The translations under genes were made by a program, and so were the position numbers. A DNA stretch of 64,000 bases from Sphingomonas kyeonggiensis (GTDB lineage Bacteria; Pseudomonadota; Alphaproteobacteria; Sphingomonadales; Sphingomonadaceae), in NCBI RefSeq assembly GCF_030812785.1, contig NZ_JAUSTJ010000002.1, positions 372,001 to 436,000 of the forward strand, given 5' to 3'. Every line of letters begins with the position of its first letter. Position 1 is the first letter of the stretch. Below the pieces are notes generated by a model. The model was not told the DNA's origin and made no database searches. It saw nothing but the letters and a program-made list of their open reading frames with translations. Shown in pieces: positions 53,416-63,230 of the stretch.

Positions 53416-53501
53416 GCGGGTGTGGCGGAATGGTAGACGCAGCGGACTCAAAATCCGCCGTTGGCAACAACATGTCGGTTCGAGTCCGACCACCCGTACC
53501 A
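53416..53501 (+). tRNA. tRNA-Leu (anticodon CAA)
   Basis: The gene has 86 bases including an encoded CCA. The acceptor stem is GCGGGTG/CACCCGT, with a G-U first pair, and discriminator A. The anticodon stem-loop is GCGGA-CTCAAAA-TCCGC with anticodon CAA. A class II variable arm (CGTTGGCAACAACATG) and T-loop TTCGAGTC fit tRNA-Leu reading UUG. Confidence 0.93.
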
Positions 53502-53620
53502 ATCTCCAGATAACCAGAAGATCCAGCCGCTCGCCCGCGCGCGCCTTGTCGTGCGCGGCCAGAAGAAAGGGCCGCCGCATCGGGTGATGCGACGGCCCTC
53601 TAGTTGGATCGCGGAGGCGA

Positions 53621-56536
53621 TCAGAGCTTCAGGCGGGCGCCAAACAGGATCGTGCGGCCGAAATGGTTGTTCTCGTAGCTCCGCTCGGCATCGACGTCGG
53701 TGTAGCGGTAGCGATATTCGTCGGTCAGGTTGTTGCCCTCGACCGAGAGCTCCAGCCACTCGTTGACCTTGTAGCGGACCGAGGCATCGACGTTCACGGT
53801 CGAGCCATAGCCTTCGAACACGTTGCCGGTGCCGCTGTTCGCATCGACATAGGGGCCGCGATAGGTGCCCATGACGCGGGCGCTGAACCGGCCGTCGTCA
53901 TAATAGAGCGTGCCGTTGAACGCGCGCTTGGAGACACCGAACAGCGTCGAGTCACGCGTCACATTGGTGAGCGGGCCGAGCGCGCCGGTGGCCGGCACAT
54001 AGGCCACCGTGATCGGCCCCTGGGTGGTATAGCTCGCGGTGGAGTCGATGAAGGTCGCGTTGGCGAGCACGCCGAAGTGCTTGAACACGCCCGGCAGGAA
54101 GGTCAGCGGCACCTGCGCGGCGATTTCCACGCCCCGCAGCTTCGCCCCCGCACCGTTCACGTTCGCCGTGATCGTGTACTCCTGGTTGGGATCGAAGTTG
54201 ATATAGGCCGGCGAACTGGTCGGCAGCGCCGACTTCGGCAGGCCGGTCGAAGCGAAGCTCGCGGTAAAGGCCCGCGAGATCGGGAAGCTGGCGATGTTCT
54301 TCTGGAACAATGCCACCGAGAAGATCGACTGGGGCGCGAAATACCATTCCACGGCCAGGTCGAAATTGGTCGCCCGGTAGGGATCCAGCTGCGGATTGCC
54401 GTAGCTGATCCGGTAGTTGAAGCCGTCGATCGTGCCGCCCGGGGTCAGGTTGCCCAGCGAGGGGCGGGTGATGACCTTGGCGATCGCGCCGCGGACGGTG
54501 ATGTCGTGCGTCGGATAGAAGGCAAGGTTGAACGACGGCAGCCAGTCGTCATAGGTGCGCTCCACCGTGACGGTGGTGCCGCTCAGGACGCCGGTCGACG
54601 ACTGGTCGGTCTTGGCGTAGCGCATGCCCGCATTGCCGGCGAATTCGAGGCCGAGCAGGTTGCCCTTCACGTCGAACTGCAGATAGCCGCCCTTCACCGT
54701 CTCCTGCACGCTGCGATTGTTGCCCACGTCGAGGAGCAGCGGGCGGCTGTACAGCTTGGTATAGGCGGCGGCTGCCGGCAGGTTGGCGACCAGCCACTGG
54801 TTGGTATTGCCCGAAGGCTGGCCGGCGCTGCCCAGGTTGAATTGCTCCGACAGGGCCGAGGTCACCGGGAAGCCATAGACTGCGCCGGGGCCGAAGACCG
54901 TGGTGGCCGAGCAGGTGATCGTGCCGAGCACCAGATCGGCGCCGCCATTGCCGCACACCGCGGTGTCGCGCATGTACGCCTTGGTATCGAAGTTGAAGCG
55001 CCGCCACATGGCGCCCGCCTTGATCTGGAAGCCTTCCGCCACGTCCCACTCGGTGCGCAGCTGGCCGGTCTTGAACTTGTTGGTGACGTTCGACGGGCGA
55101 TCGCGGATCTCGGCGAGCTGGAAATTGGCCGGATCGGTCACGCTGGTGCCGAAGGTCAGCACCGGGCTCTTCATGTTGGTATAGTCGTATTTGTAACCCT
55201 GCGCGTCGCGATCGTCGAAGGCGATCGTCGTCTCGACGGGAATATCGGCATCCGACTTGGACAGGCCGCCCAGCAGGGTGAAGCGGAACTTGTCGGTAAC
55301 GTCCTGATCCCAGGTGCCGCCGAACTGGTAGAATTGGGTGTTCGACTTGCGGAGATAATGCTCGGTGCGGACATAGACGTCGTTGAGCGTCGCCGAGATC
55401 ATGTTGTTGTTGGCGTCGTACACCGGGTTCACGACATCGACGGCGCGCTCGTTCGAGCGCAGCAGCACTTCACCCCAGCGCTCCTCGCGGTCTTCCTTGA
55501 AGCGCGAATAGAGCGCGTCGAGCGAGATCTTGGTCGATTCGGTCGGTGCGAACTGGATCGAGCCGGTCAGGCCCAGGCGATCGCGGCGGTGCTCGACCTG
55601 GCCATAGCGCGGGATGCGCGGGTGGAACGACAGCGTCGCCTGGTCGCAGGCCGCGCTGGGACGATAGGTGCCGCCGCTGTTCGTGCGGGGCGTGGTGTAG
55701 ACCACGTTCGGCGGCGGCGCGCTGGTGTTATAGACGCAAGGCGTGCCGTTGACCGAGTCGAAGCGCGCCTGCGCCCAGCGCACCGAGTTGTTGCCCAGCT
55801 CGAGCGTATTGACCTTCGAATAGGCGGCCGAGACCGCGACGCCGAAGGTGCCGGCATCGTTCTTCCAGCTCAGCAGCCCGGCGACGCGCGGGCCGAGATC
55901 CTTGGACAGATCGTTGTACGAGCCGAGCACCGAGACCACGCCGTGCAGGCCGGACTTGCCGGCCAGCGGATTGCCGGTGTTGAGGTCGACGACCGCGCCG
56001 AGCGAACCTTCGTCGAGCGAGGCTTCGGCGGTCTTGTGAACCACCAGCGAGCTGAACAGCTCGGAGGCGAAGACGTTGAAATCGAAGGCGCGGTCGCGAT
56101 TGGCGCTGGCGCCGTCGCTCGACGTCGCCACGGTCTCGAGACCGTTAAGACGGACGCGGGTGAACTGCGCGCCGAGGCCGCGCACGGTGATCGCGCGGCC
56201 TTCGCCGCCGTCACGCTGGATCGAGATGCCGGGAATGCGCTGCAGCGATTCCGCGAGGTTCTGGTCGGGGAACTTGGCGATATCCTCGGCGACGATCGCA
56301 TCGACTGCGCCGATCGACTCGCGCTTGAGGTTGAGCGCCTTTTGCAGTGACTGGCGGAAACCGGTGACAACGATGGCGCCGTCGGTGGCCTGGTCCTGCT
56401 CCTGCACGGTCGTATCGGCGGGGGCGGGGGCCTGCGTATCCTGCGCCAGCGCAGGGGTCGCGATGCTCGCGCCGGCCATCACCGCCAGCGACGCGCCGGC
56501 ACACCACAGATTCCGCCTCTTAGTTCCTTTACGCAT
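53621..56536 (-). CDS. TonB-dependent outer-membrane receptor
   Basis: The protein has 971 residues. Signal peptide to ALAQ (about residue 32). The TonB box region is near GAIVVTGFRQSLQKALNLKR, followed by the plug (AIVAEDIAKFPDQNLAESLQ and RIPGISIQRDGGEGRAITVR). The remaining about 750 residues form the barrel, ending EYRYRYTDVDAERSYENNHF ... FGARLKL, the end typical of sphingomonad carbohydrate-type receptors. It imports a large ligand across the outer membrane. It heads a minus-strand group with DUF885 and LamG genes, suggesting an oligosaccharide ligand. Confidence 0.93.
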   Translation of the reverse strand: MRKGTKRRNLWCAGASLAVMAGASIATPALAQDTQAPAPADTTVQEQDQATDGAIVVTGFRQSLQKALNLKRESIGAVDAIVAEDIAKFPDQNLAESLQRIPGISIQRDGGEGRAITVRGLGAQFTRVRLNGLETVATSSDGASANRDRAFDFNVFASELFSSLVVHKTAEASLDEGSLGAVVDLNTGNPLAGKSGLHGVVSVLGSYNDLSKDLGPRVAGLLSWKNDAGTFGVAVSAAYSKVNTLELGNNSVRWAQARFDSVNGTPCVYNTSAPPPNVVYTTPRTNSGGTYRPSAACDQATLSFHPRIPRYGQVEHRRDRLGLTGSIQFAPTESTKISLDALYSRFKEDREERWGEVLLRSNERAVDVVNPVYDANNNMISATLNDVYVRTEHYLRKSNTQFYQFGGTWDQDVTDKFRFTLLGGLSKSDADIPVETTIAFDDRDAQGYKYDYTNMKSPVLTFGTSVTDPANFQLAEIRDRPSNVTNKFKTGQLRTEWDVAEGFQIKAGAMWRRFNFDTKAYMRDTAVCGNGGADLVLGTITCSATTVFGPGAVYGFPVTSALSEQFNLGSAGQPSGNTNQWLVANLPAAAAYTKLYSRPLLLDVGNNRSVQETVKGGYLQFDVKGNLLGLEFAGNAGMRYAKTDQSSTGVLSGTTVTVERTYDDWLPSFNLAFYPTHDITVRGAIAKVITRPSLGNLTPGGTIDGFNYRISYGNPQLDPYRATNFDLAVEWYFAPQSIFSVALFQKNIASFPISRAFTASFASTGLPKSALPTSSPAYINFDPNQEYTITANVNGAGAKLRGVEIAAQVPLTFLPGVFKHFGVLANATFIDSTASYTTQGPITVAYVPATGALGPLTNVTRDSTLFGVSKRAFNGTLYYDDGRFSARVMGTYRGPYVDANSGTGNVFEGYGSTVNVDASVRYKVNEWLELSVEGNNLTDEYRYRYTDVDAERSYENNHFGRTILFGARLKL

Positions 56537-56647
56537 CCCAATTCTCCCATGGTCAGTATCCCAGGTCCCGCCGCGCACGCAGCTCGCCTGGTGTCTTGGC
56601 CGGCTGATGCCGGCTCTCTGCTCGTCCTGGCCGGCTTGCGCCGGCCC

Positions 56648-58123
56648 TTATCCGATCATCGCCAAGCGCTTGCGGCCGTCGGCCAGCACCTTGCGATGGA
56701 ATTTCCTGAGCGATTCCTGGCCGTTGCGCTGTGCAGCGGCCCCCATGCGGGCCAGCCCCAGCCAGGTGAGCGCCTCCGCGGCGCGCATGGCGGGTTCAAT
56801 GCAGATTCGCTCGATATCCTGCGCCATCGGCGCGAAATAGGCCGCCTCTCCCTGCAGTTTCGCGAGCTTGCTGCTCGTCTGTGCCAGTGTTTCTTGTCCG
56901 ATATGGACACCGGTGTCAACCAGTCCGCGGCCAATCCGGAACAGCAACCAGTGCAAATGGCCCAGAAGGGCACGATCATCGCCGGCAAAGGCGCCTTGGG
57001 AGGCCATCAGCTGCTCGGTGTAGATCGCCCAGCCTTCGGCGAAGGCGGGGACATATTCGAGTCGGAGGGGATGCGGGTTGGCGGCGGCTTCGATCGGCAG
57101 CTGGATCATGTGGCCTGGCAGCAGCTCGTGATGGACGACGGCGGGCAATGTCCAGGACGGGCGGTCGCGGATGCGCTTGAGGTCGGGATAATAGGCGCCG
57201 GGCGTGGTGGGGGTGGAGACGGTGCGATAGCCCTGCTTGCCCTCGGCCTCCTCGGCCCGGCTCATCCGCACCGTGGCGACGTTCAGGCACTGGGGCGGCA
57301 GCGGGCCGAACAGGGCGGGCAGGCGAGCCGGAATGTTGGCGAGCGTCGCATTCATGTCGGCGACGGCGCGGTCGCGGCCGGCATCGTCGTCGCTGTAGAG
57401 GAAGCGCGGGTCCTTGAACGCGGCGCTGATCCGCGCGCCGACGCTGCCATTGGTGTAGCCGAGGCGCTTGAGGACGGCATCGGCGCGGGCAGTAAGCTCG
57501 CGCGCCTTGTGGAGCATGATCCGGTGCGCTTCCGTCGGGTCGATCCGGCCGTAATGGCGTTCGAGCAGCAGCGCGAAATAGTCGCGGCCCCCGGGGAAGC
57601 GCCCGGTTCCCGGCTCGGCGGGCGCCCGGGAGGCAAGCTCCGTGAGCAAAGCTGCCTGCCTGCGCAAGGCCTCGGTAGCGGCACCGCCGGCCCTGTCGGC
57701 GGCGGCGCCGACCCCCGCGCGCGTTTTCGCCAGCAGCGGTGCGGGGAGGATCACGCCCCGCCGGGCATCAGCCTCGATCTGTGCGGTCTCGGCCTCGATC
57801 CGCTCCGCAGACGGCGCGGCTTCGCGCCAGGCGCCCGCATTCGGCGCGATCACATAGGGCGAACGGCCGAAGCGCCCGATGGGAAACAGCCGGATCATCG
57901 CGGAATCGGCCTCGAGCCCCACGCGAACCGTATCCAGGTCGATCCGCGACGACGCCGAAAGCCCGTCCGGATCGAATCCGGAGACCCGGCCCAGCTTTAC
58001 CGAAGGGGTGCCGGAAAGCGCGTCGAGCATCGCCCGCAGCTCGACGTCGCGGTCGGGGGCGGCCAGGGCGACGCGCGGGAGCGCGGCGACACTGGCGGCG
58101 GCGAGGAACTGGCGGCGGTGCAT
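56648..58123 (-). CDS. DUF885-family putative zinc peptidase, Tat-type signal
   Basis: The protein has 491 residues. The start MHRRQFLAAASVAALPRVAL is Tat-like. The metal motif HHELLPGHMIQ (about residues 330-340) with a later Glu in EYVPAFAEGWAIYTEQL fits the DUF885 fold, a member of the M32/thermolysin-like group with unproven activity. It is 111 bases from the TonB receptor and 14 bases from the LamG gene. A peptidase in this place is unusual, so an esterase or dipeptidase side-role is possible. Confidence 0.88.
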   Translation of the reverse strand: MHRRQFLAAASVAALPRVALAAPDRDVELRAMLDALSGTPSVKLGRVSGFDPDGLSASSRIDLDTVRVGLEADSAMIRLFPIGRFGRSPYVIAPNAGAWREAAPSAERIEAETAQIEADARRGVILPAPLLAKTRAGVGAAADRAGGAATEALRRQAALLTELASRAPAEPGTGRFPGGRDYFALLLERHYGRIDPTEAHRIMLHKARELTARADAVLKRLGYTNGSVGARISAAFKDPRFLYSDDDAGRDRAVADMNATLANIPARLPALFGPLPPQCLNVATVRMSRAEEAEGKQGYRTVSTPTTPGAYYPDLKRIRDRPSWTLPAVVHHELLPGHMIQLPIEAAANPHPLRLEYVPAFAEGWAIYTEQLMASQGAFAGDDRALLGHLHWLLFRIGRGLVDTGVHIGQETLAQTSSKLAKLQGEAAYFAPMAQDIERICIEPAMRAAEALTWLGLARMGAAAQRNGQESLRKFHRKVLADGRKRLAMIG

Positions 58124-58137
58124 CGCGGTCCTCCGGT

Positions 58138-61100
58138 TCAGTTGGGCAGCTTCACCACATTGTTCAGCTGCGTCACCTCCGGCGCATTGCCGGGAAGCGC
58201 GACGCGGATGCGGGCGGCGCCCTTGGGCAGCGCGAGCCTCAGCGTCGCGGTCTTGGGGGTGAGGTCGAGCGGGGCGGCGAGGGCGGGGATGGGCGCGGAG
58301 GCGAGCGCCTTGCCCGACGCGTCTTCAACGGTGAGCGTGCCGCCCTCCGCATCCTTGGCGCCGAGGCTGTGGACGGTGACGGCGAGCCTGTCGCCCTTCG
58401 CGACCACATCGTCGCTGCCGATGCCGAGATCGGGCCGGGTAGCGACGTCGTCGCCTGGGGTCTTCAGGGTGAGCTCGATCTCGGTCGTCGCGTGCGGGGC
58501 GAAGGTGACGCGGGTGGCGGCGCTGCGCTCGAGATGGAGCGGCGTGGTGGTGCCGTTCGTCACCATCTCCCATTCGCCGGCAGTCACGTTCCAGGTCGAC
58601 ATCTCGGCCGATTGCGGCACGCCGCCCGTGTTGTAGGCGATCACCTTGAAGTGGGTCGGCGTCGCGCCGGGGACGAGGATCGCGGTCTTGAGCGCGCCTT
58701 CGGGATCGTCGAAGCGCCAGCTCACCGCATTGCCCGGCCAGGTCTGGTTGCGGCGGAGCGCGATGCCGCCGAGGCGCTCGCGCTGGAGGATCTCGTTGGG
58801 CTGGTCGACTCGGTCGGACCACCAATGGCCCTCGGTGTACATGTACTGGCGCTGCGACTTGTCCTCGATCGCGGCGGCGTGGAGCGATTCCAGATATTTG
58901 GTGTCGCCGGTCGCGTCCCAGGCGGCCCATTGCTCGAAGGCGCCGCCCTTCTTCGCCCTGTCGGTGAGCGTCTTGGACCAGTCCTTGTCACTGCCCAGCA
59001 GGCGGATGACGTTCTCGTTGATGTCCTGCACCGAGGCGGGGCCGCTCTTGCCGACGCGGGCGAGGATCGGATTCAGATACTTTGCGTCGCCGGTGAAGCG
59101 ATAGGCCGACCAGACCGCCTGGATCGGGGTGGAGGCCCCGCCGCCGTCGCCTGCGCGCTCGGCATCGCTGCGCCAGTTGATCTCATTGGGGTAGGTCCAG
59201 TTGCCCTTGGCGTCCTGCTTGCCATGCGCCAGCAGCCCGTCGACCGTGCCGGTGATCAGGCCCTTCGCATCGGGATTGCCGTTATAGACGCCGAGCAGCA
59301 CCGGGGCGTGGAGGACCACCCAGCTATAGGGTTTCTGCCATTCGAACGGCCCTTCGCGGTAGATCTTCTGCGCGCCGTACCAGTTGCTGGCGAAGTGCAT
59401 ATGGCCGGCAGGGTTGGGGAGGATGATCGTCTTGAGCGCCTTCACCGTCGCCATCAGCCGTTCGACCGCGCGCGGCTCGCCCCAGTTGAGATAGAGGCGC
59501 TCGGCGTCCGAGTTCATGCCTTCCTCATAGGCGTGGAGCTCGTCAGTGGTGATGTGGCCAAGGCCGTTCACCATCATGCCGTTCCTGTACACGGCTTCCG
59601 AAAGCGCGCGGAGCGACGCGTTGATCTTGTCCGGATCGACGCCCATCAGCGCGAGGCCCGGCCATTGCTGGGTGAGGTCGGTATCGTCCGAGATGCCGCC
59701 GCCGAAATCGCCATAGGGGACCTGGCGATTGTCGATCCACCAGTTGACGAACTGGCGAGTGATCCTGAGGTCCTCGAGCTGGCGGAAGGCCCAGAGCGGC
59801 ACGCCGGCGGGGGCTTCGGGCTGCTTGAACTCGGGCAGGTTCTGCGGACCGTAGCTGATGTCCGCCCAGTAGCGGCGCCCTTCGACATTGTCGGGATCGA
59901 CGCGGAGCAGGTCCTGCGCATCGGCGAAGACGCGGGCGTACATCGCGGCGCGCTTCGAGGCAGTGTGCTCCTCGACCAGGAAGCCCCAATTGTCCTTCAT
60001 TTGGTTGAAGCGGTCGGCGATGTGCTCGGGGAGTGCGTCCTTGCGGTCCTTGAAGACGAGGCGGATGTTCATCCCGTCGAGCGATGCCGGGCTGAAATCG
60101 GGCGCGGCGGAGGCGAGGGAGAGGTAGAGGCTGTCGTTGGTGAGGATACGGTCCCGCAGGTCGAGCCAGAGCGTGCGGGCCTCGTTCGGGCGGACAGAGA
60201 CCGACAGATCGATCATGTCGCGGCCCGGCCAGATCGGGTCCTTCACCTTGATGTTGAGCGGGATGAGGCCGTCCTTGCCGGGCGCGGCCTTGAGCGCGGG
60301 GATGTCGATTGCGATGCCGTCGAGGCCGTCGCGGCTGTTCTCCCAGCCATAGTTCCAGGCGCGGGCGAGGGCGCGGCCGGCAAAGGCGTCGCCAAAACCG
60401 GAAGGGATGAGGACGTGGACGATCGGCATCGCGCCTTCGACATGCGCGGCAGCGCCGGTCGAGGCGGCGCTGCCCGCGCCTGCGGCGGCTGAGCCTGCGC
60501 CCGGGGGCAGGGCGAGCACGGTGTTGCGTTCGTCGGCGGGATAACGACCGCGGATGAACCTGTTGAGCGGGGCGAGTGCGGCGAGATCGGAGGAGACGTT
60601 CGCGTTCACCGTGTAGCTGAGCTTGTAGGCGCCTTCGGGCTCCTTGCCGGCGCCGACATCATAGGCCCAGATTTCCTGGATCGGCTGCTCCTGCATCACA
60701 TTGGTGAAGCGGAGCGTGCCGCCCTGTGCCTCGCCGAGCGCGGTGACGCTGCGGACGACGCCCTGAGGGCGCTTGGCCAGGCTGCGGAAGCTGGAACCGT
60801 CCGCGCTATAGTCGAGCGCACCATAGGCGGCGCCCCGGATCTCGACGCGATTGAACTTCTCGGCGGCGGGGACGGTCAGCGTGTAGGTCTTGCCGCCCTC
60901 GACATAGACGTTCCAGTCGGGCAGCTCGAAATAATCGTCGCGGCCGGGCAGGCGCGAGCCGTTGTAGACGCCGGGCCAGGTGGTCTCGGCAATGCCGTCC
61001 ACACCCTTCCACATCCATTCCTTCAGGTCCTTCGCATCGGCGAACTCGACCTTGCGGACGCTGGTGACCTTGTCGGCGAGGACGGGCGGCGAGGCGCTAT

Positions 61101-61905
61101 CCCAGCCGAAGCGGTGGAGCCAGGCGGCGCGCTTGCCGGCATCGGCGATGGCGGGCGAAGGTGCGGGTTCGGCCTTGGCGGCGAGCGCGGCGATGCCGGC
61201 GGCGTCGAGCATGCGGTCATAGACGCGGATCTCGTCGAGATCGCTGCCGCGCATGAAATTGTAGCGGCTCTGCACCTGGTGCGGCGCCATCACGCGCCCG
61301 GCGAGACCGAACTGGTCGAGCCCGGTGTCGAGATCGGCCTTCTGGTCCTTGCGCGCGACTTCCTTGCCGTCGACGAAAAGGCGCACGCCAACCGCCTCGT
61401 CCCAGGCAAAGGCGATATGCTGCCAGGCATCGGGCGCGGGGTTGGCGGGGAGCTTGAACGAGACGCGGACGCGCGAGAGGTTCGCGTCGGTCACGAAGGC
61501 GTCGAAGCCGTGGCCGTTCCAGTCGATGCGCAGGAACGCCATGTCCCAGCTCGAATGATCGGCATAGCCGACGCGGAAGATCACGAAGGGCGCTTCGCCC
61601 ACCGGCTCGCGGCTGCGCCAGAAGAAGGAGAGGGTGCCGCGTTGCGCCTGGATGTTCCCCGGCGCGTTCCAGGCGAGATAGCCGTCGTCGGCCCAGCGGA
61701 AGGCGCCGCCGATCGCGCCGTCCGGCACATTGGTGACCTTGGTCTGGAAATTGGGGACGGCATCGCCGCCCGCCTTCTCCGCAGTGCTGCCCTTGTCGCC
61801 CGAAGCGCGGAAGAGCAGGCCGTCGTCCGTGCCCTGCGCGAAGGCGGGGCTCGCGGCGAGCGCGAGTGCCCATGCCAGAGCGATGCTGGTGGACGTGCGG
61901 ATCAT
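58138..61905 (-). CDS. Large secreted LamG-domain protein, candidate polysaccharide-degrading enzyme
   Basis: The protein has 1255 residues. Signal peptide to AFAQ (about 24). LamG/concanavalin-like domain at about 40-235 (GTLSFFWRSREPVGEAPF, RLFVDGKEVARKD, DLDEIRVYDRML). Beta-rich, carbohydrate-binding-like region at about 290-430. A long helical region at about 620-1050 resembles an (alpha/alpha) toroid, with clustered aromatic and His residues (HITTDELHAYEEG near 785; YMYTEGHWWSDRVD near 1020). C-terminal beta domain about 1080-1255. No named catalytic motif was recognised. Neighbours, a TonB receptor and genes of a uronate pathway, make a lyase or hydrolase likely. Confidence 0.75.
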   Translation of the reverse strand: MIRTSTSIALAWALALAASPAFAQGTDDGLLFRASGDKGSTAEKAGGDAVPNFQTKVTNVPDGAIGGAFRWADDGYLAWNAPGNIQAQRGTLSFFWRSREPVGEAPFVIFRVGYADHSSWDMAFLRIDWNGHGFDAFVTDANLSRVRVSFKLPANPAPDAWQHIAFAWDEAVGVRLFVDGKEVARKDQKADLDTGLDQFGLAGRVMAPHQVQSRYNFMRGSDLDEIRVYDRMLDAAGIAALAAKAEPAPSPAIADAGKRAAWLHRFGWDSASPPVLADKVTSVRKVEFADAKDLKEWMWKGVDGIAETTWPGVYNGSRLPGRDDYFELPDWNVYVEGGKTYTLTVPAAEKFNRVEIRGAAYGALDYSADGSSFRSLAKRPQGVVRSVTALGEAQGGTLRFTNVMQEQPIQEIWAYDVGAGKEPEGAYKLSYTVNANVSSDLAALAPLNRFIRGRYPADERNTVLALPPGAGSAAAGAGSAASTGAAAHVEGAMPIVHVLIPSGFGDAFAGRALARAWNYGWENSRDGLDGIAIDIPALKAAPGKDGLIPLNIKVKDPIWPGRDMIDLSVSVRPNEARTLWLDLRDRILTNDSLYLSLASAAPDFSPASLDGMNIRLVFKDRKDALPEHIADRFNQMKDNWGFLVEEHTASKRAAMYARVFADAQDLLRVDPDNVEGRRYWADISYGPQNLPEFKQPEAPAGVPLWAFRQLEDLRITRQFVNWWIDNRQVPYGDFGGGISDDTDLTQQWPGLALMGVDPDKINASLRALSEAVYRNGMMVNGLGHITTDELHAYEEGMNSDAERLYLNWGEPRAVERLMATVKALKTIILPNPAGHMHFASNWYGAQKIYREGPFEWQKPYSWVVLHAPVLLGVYNGNPDAKGLITGTVDGLLAHGKQDAKGNWTYPNEINWRSDAERAGDGGGASTPIQAVWSAYRFTGDAKYLNPILARVGKSGPASVQDINENVIRLLGSDKDWSKTLTDRAKKGGAFEQWAAWDATGDTKYLESLHAAAIEDKSQRQYMYTEGHWWSDRVDQPNEILQRERLGGIALRRNQTWPGNAVSWRFDDPEGALKTAILVPGATPTHFKVIAYNTGGVPQSAEMSTWNVTAGEWEMVTNGTTTPLHLERSAATRVTFAPHATTEIELTLKTPGDDVATRPDLGIGSDDVVAKGDRLAVTVHSLGAKDAEGGTLTVEDASGKALASAPIPALAAPLDLTPKTATLRLALPKGAARIRVALPGNAPEVTQLNNVVKLPN

Positions 61906-61970
61906 GACATGCCTCTCTGAACCATAGCAGGACGGTCTCAGCCGCCTTTATTGTCAAGCATGACGGCGCT

Positions 61971-61984
61971 TGACACCGGTGACA
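61971..61984. promoter_or_regulatory. Candidate operator, LacI/GntR-like, site 1
   Basis: TGACACCGGTGACA pairs at 12 of 14 positions. It lies 66 bases upstream of the LamG ATG. Half of it, TGACACCGGT, recurs at 62126. Confidence 0.5.
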
Positions 61985-62125
61985 ACAGCTTTCTCATTTC
62001 CCGACCATGTCCGGGCTGAAGCCGGGCAAAGGTACATTCCCAGGCGAGACAGGCGGCGATCGGGTCGTTCCGATGTTTCCGCTACCAATGTGGCACGGGC
62101 TTCGACATGCGTTGACGTGCGCATC

Positions 62126-62139
62126 TGACACCGGTAGCA
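62126..62139. promoter_or_regulatory. Candidate operator, LacI/GntR-like, site 2
   Basis: TGACACCGGTAGCA shares its first ten bases with site 1 and has the same ACCGGT centre. It is about 236 bases before the hydratase gene, on the side of the divergent promoter. Confidence 0.45.
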
Positions 62140-62374
62140 TCATGCCGACATTCCGCGGACCCGCGCAAAGCCGGCCGTGGCCACTCGGAGAGGAGATCGC
62201 GCGCAAGTTACTCGACATGGTCCGGCACCGGTTCGGCCTGTCTTCTCCACATGTTCGCGGATCGCAGGAGGCGAGCGATCCCCGGAAAGTGCGAAGCGGG
62301 TGGAACGGGGATGTCGGACGACGGCTGTGTTTGCGCGGTCGAGACATGGCGGGCGACCCTCACGCGACCGGAAC

Positions 62375-63193
62375 ATGGGGAATTTAGCGTTGATTGAAGG
62401 ACGGGAACCGGCCGAGGCCATCGCCCAAGCATTTGTTGCGGCCCGACAGGCAGGGAATGCACCGATCGACTATCCGGGCGAGCTGCCCGGCACGCTCGAC
62501 GAGGCCTATGGCATCCAGGAGCGTGCAATCGAACTGTTCGGCGACAGGGTCGCCGGCTGGAAGGTCGGCAAGATCCCGGCGCCCCTCGATGCCACCTATG
62601 GCTCCAACCGGCTGGCCGGCCCGATCTTCGCCGATTCGGTGGTGACCGCCGCCGAGGGCGATGTGCCGGTGATGCCGGTGTTCGAGCGCGGCTTCGCGGC
62701 GGGCGAGGCAGAATATCTGCTGCGCCTGGGCACGCTGCCCGAGAATTTCGACCGCGCCTGGACCAATGCCGAAGTCGCCGAATATGTCGATGCCGTCCAT
62801 GTCGGCATCGAAGTGGCGAGCTCGCCCTTCCCGGGGATCAACGAGCATGGCCCGGCCGTGACCGTATCCGACTTCGGCAACAATAACGGCCTGGTGATCG
62901 GCGCGGAAATTCCGCGCGACATGGATTTCCTTGAGTGGCCGGTAGCGCTAACAATCGAAGGCGAAGTGGCAGGCGAGGCGACGGCGAGCACCATGCTCGA
63001 CGGTCCGTTCGGTGCCGTCCGCTTCCTGTTCGAGCTTGCGGCTAACCGGCAGCTTCCGCTCGCGAAGGGCCAGTGGATTTCCACTGGCGCTGTCACGGGT
63101 GTCCATCCGGTTCGCGTAGGCGATCTGGTGGAGGCGCGGTTCGCCGATGATTACAGCGTCAGGTGCCGTATCGTCGGCATTCACGACGCCTGA
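62375..63193 (+). CDS. 2-keto-4-pentenoate hydratase/FAH-family protein
   Basis: The protein has 272 residues. The fold of COG3971 (MhpD-like) is visible: GTLDEAYGIQERAIELFG, VAGWKVGK, GIEVASSPFPG and ALTIEGEVAGEATAS. Related enzymes hydrate 2-keto-4-pentenoate or split or dehydrate keto-acids, including sugar-acid derivatives. Near a LamG protein and hexuronate transporter, action on an unsaturated uronic acid product is plausible but inferred. Start at ATG 62375; a TTG at 62390 is an alternative. Confidence 0.82.
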   Translation: MGNLALIEGREPAEAIAQAFVAARQAGNAPIDYPGELPGTLDEAYGIQERAIELFGDRVAGWKVGKIPAPLDATYGSNRLAGPIFADSVVTAAEGDVPVMPVFERGFAAGEAEYLLRLGTLPENFDRAWTNAEVAEYVDAVHVGIEVASSPFPGINEHGPAVTVSDFGNNNGLVIGAEIPRDMDFLEWPVALTIEGEVAGEATASTMLDGPFGAVRFLFELAANRQLPLAKGQWISTGAVTGVHPVRVGDLVEARFADDYSVRCRIVGIHDA

Positions 63194-63230
63194 TTCGGCG
63201 GTCGCGGAAGAAAATAAAAGGGAGAGAATG

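Larger units (their letters stand above)
61906..62374. other. Intergenic region between divergent halves of the polysaccharide locus
   Basis: The 469-base gap holds both promoters and two TGACACCGGT-based sites. No gene was seen. AGAGG before the LamG ATG is its ribosome binding site. Confidence 0.55.

Noticed and set aside
53416..53501. Integration site of a genomic island at the tRNA-Leu gene
   Set aside because: No integrase follows and no direct repeat of the tRNA 3' end was noticed.
57739..58137. A separate small gene between DUF885 and LamG proteins
   Set aside because: The gap between the two genes is 14 bases; the apparent frames here are shadows of the DUF885 gene.
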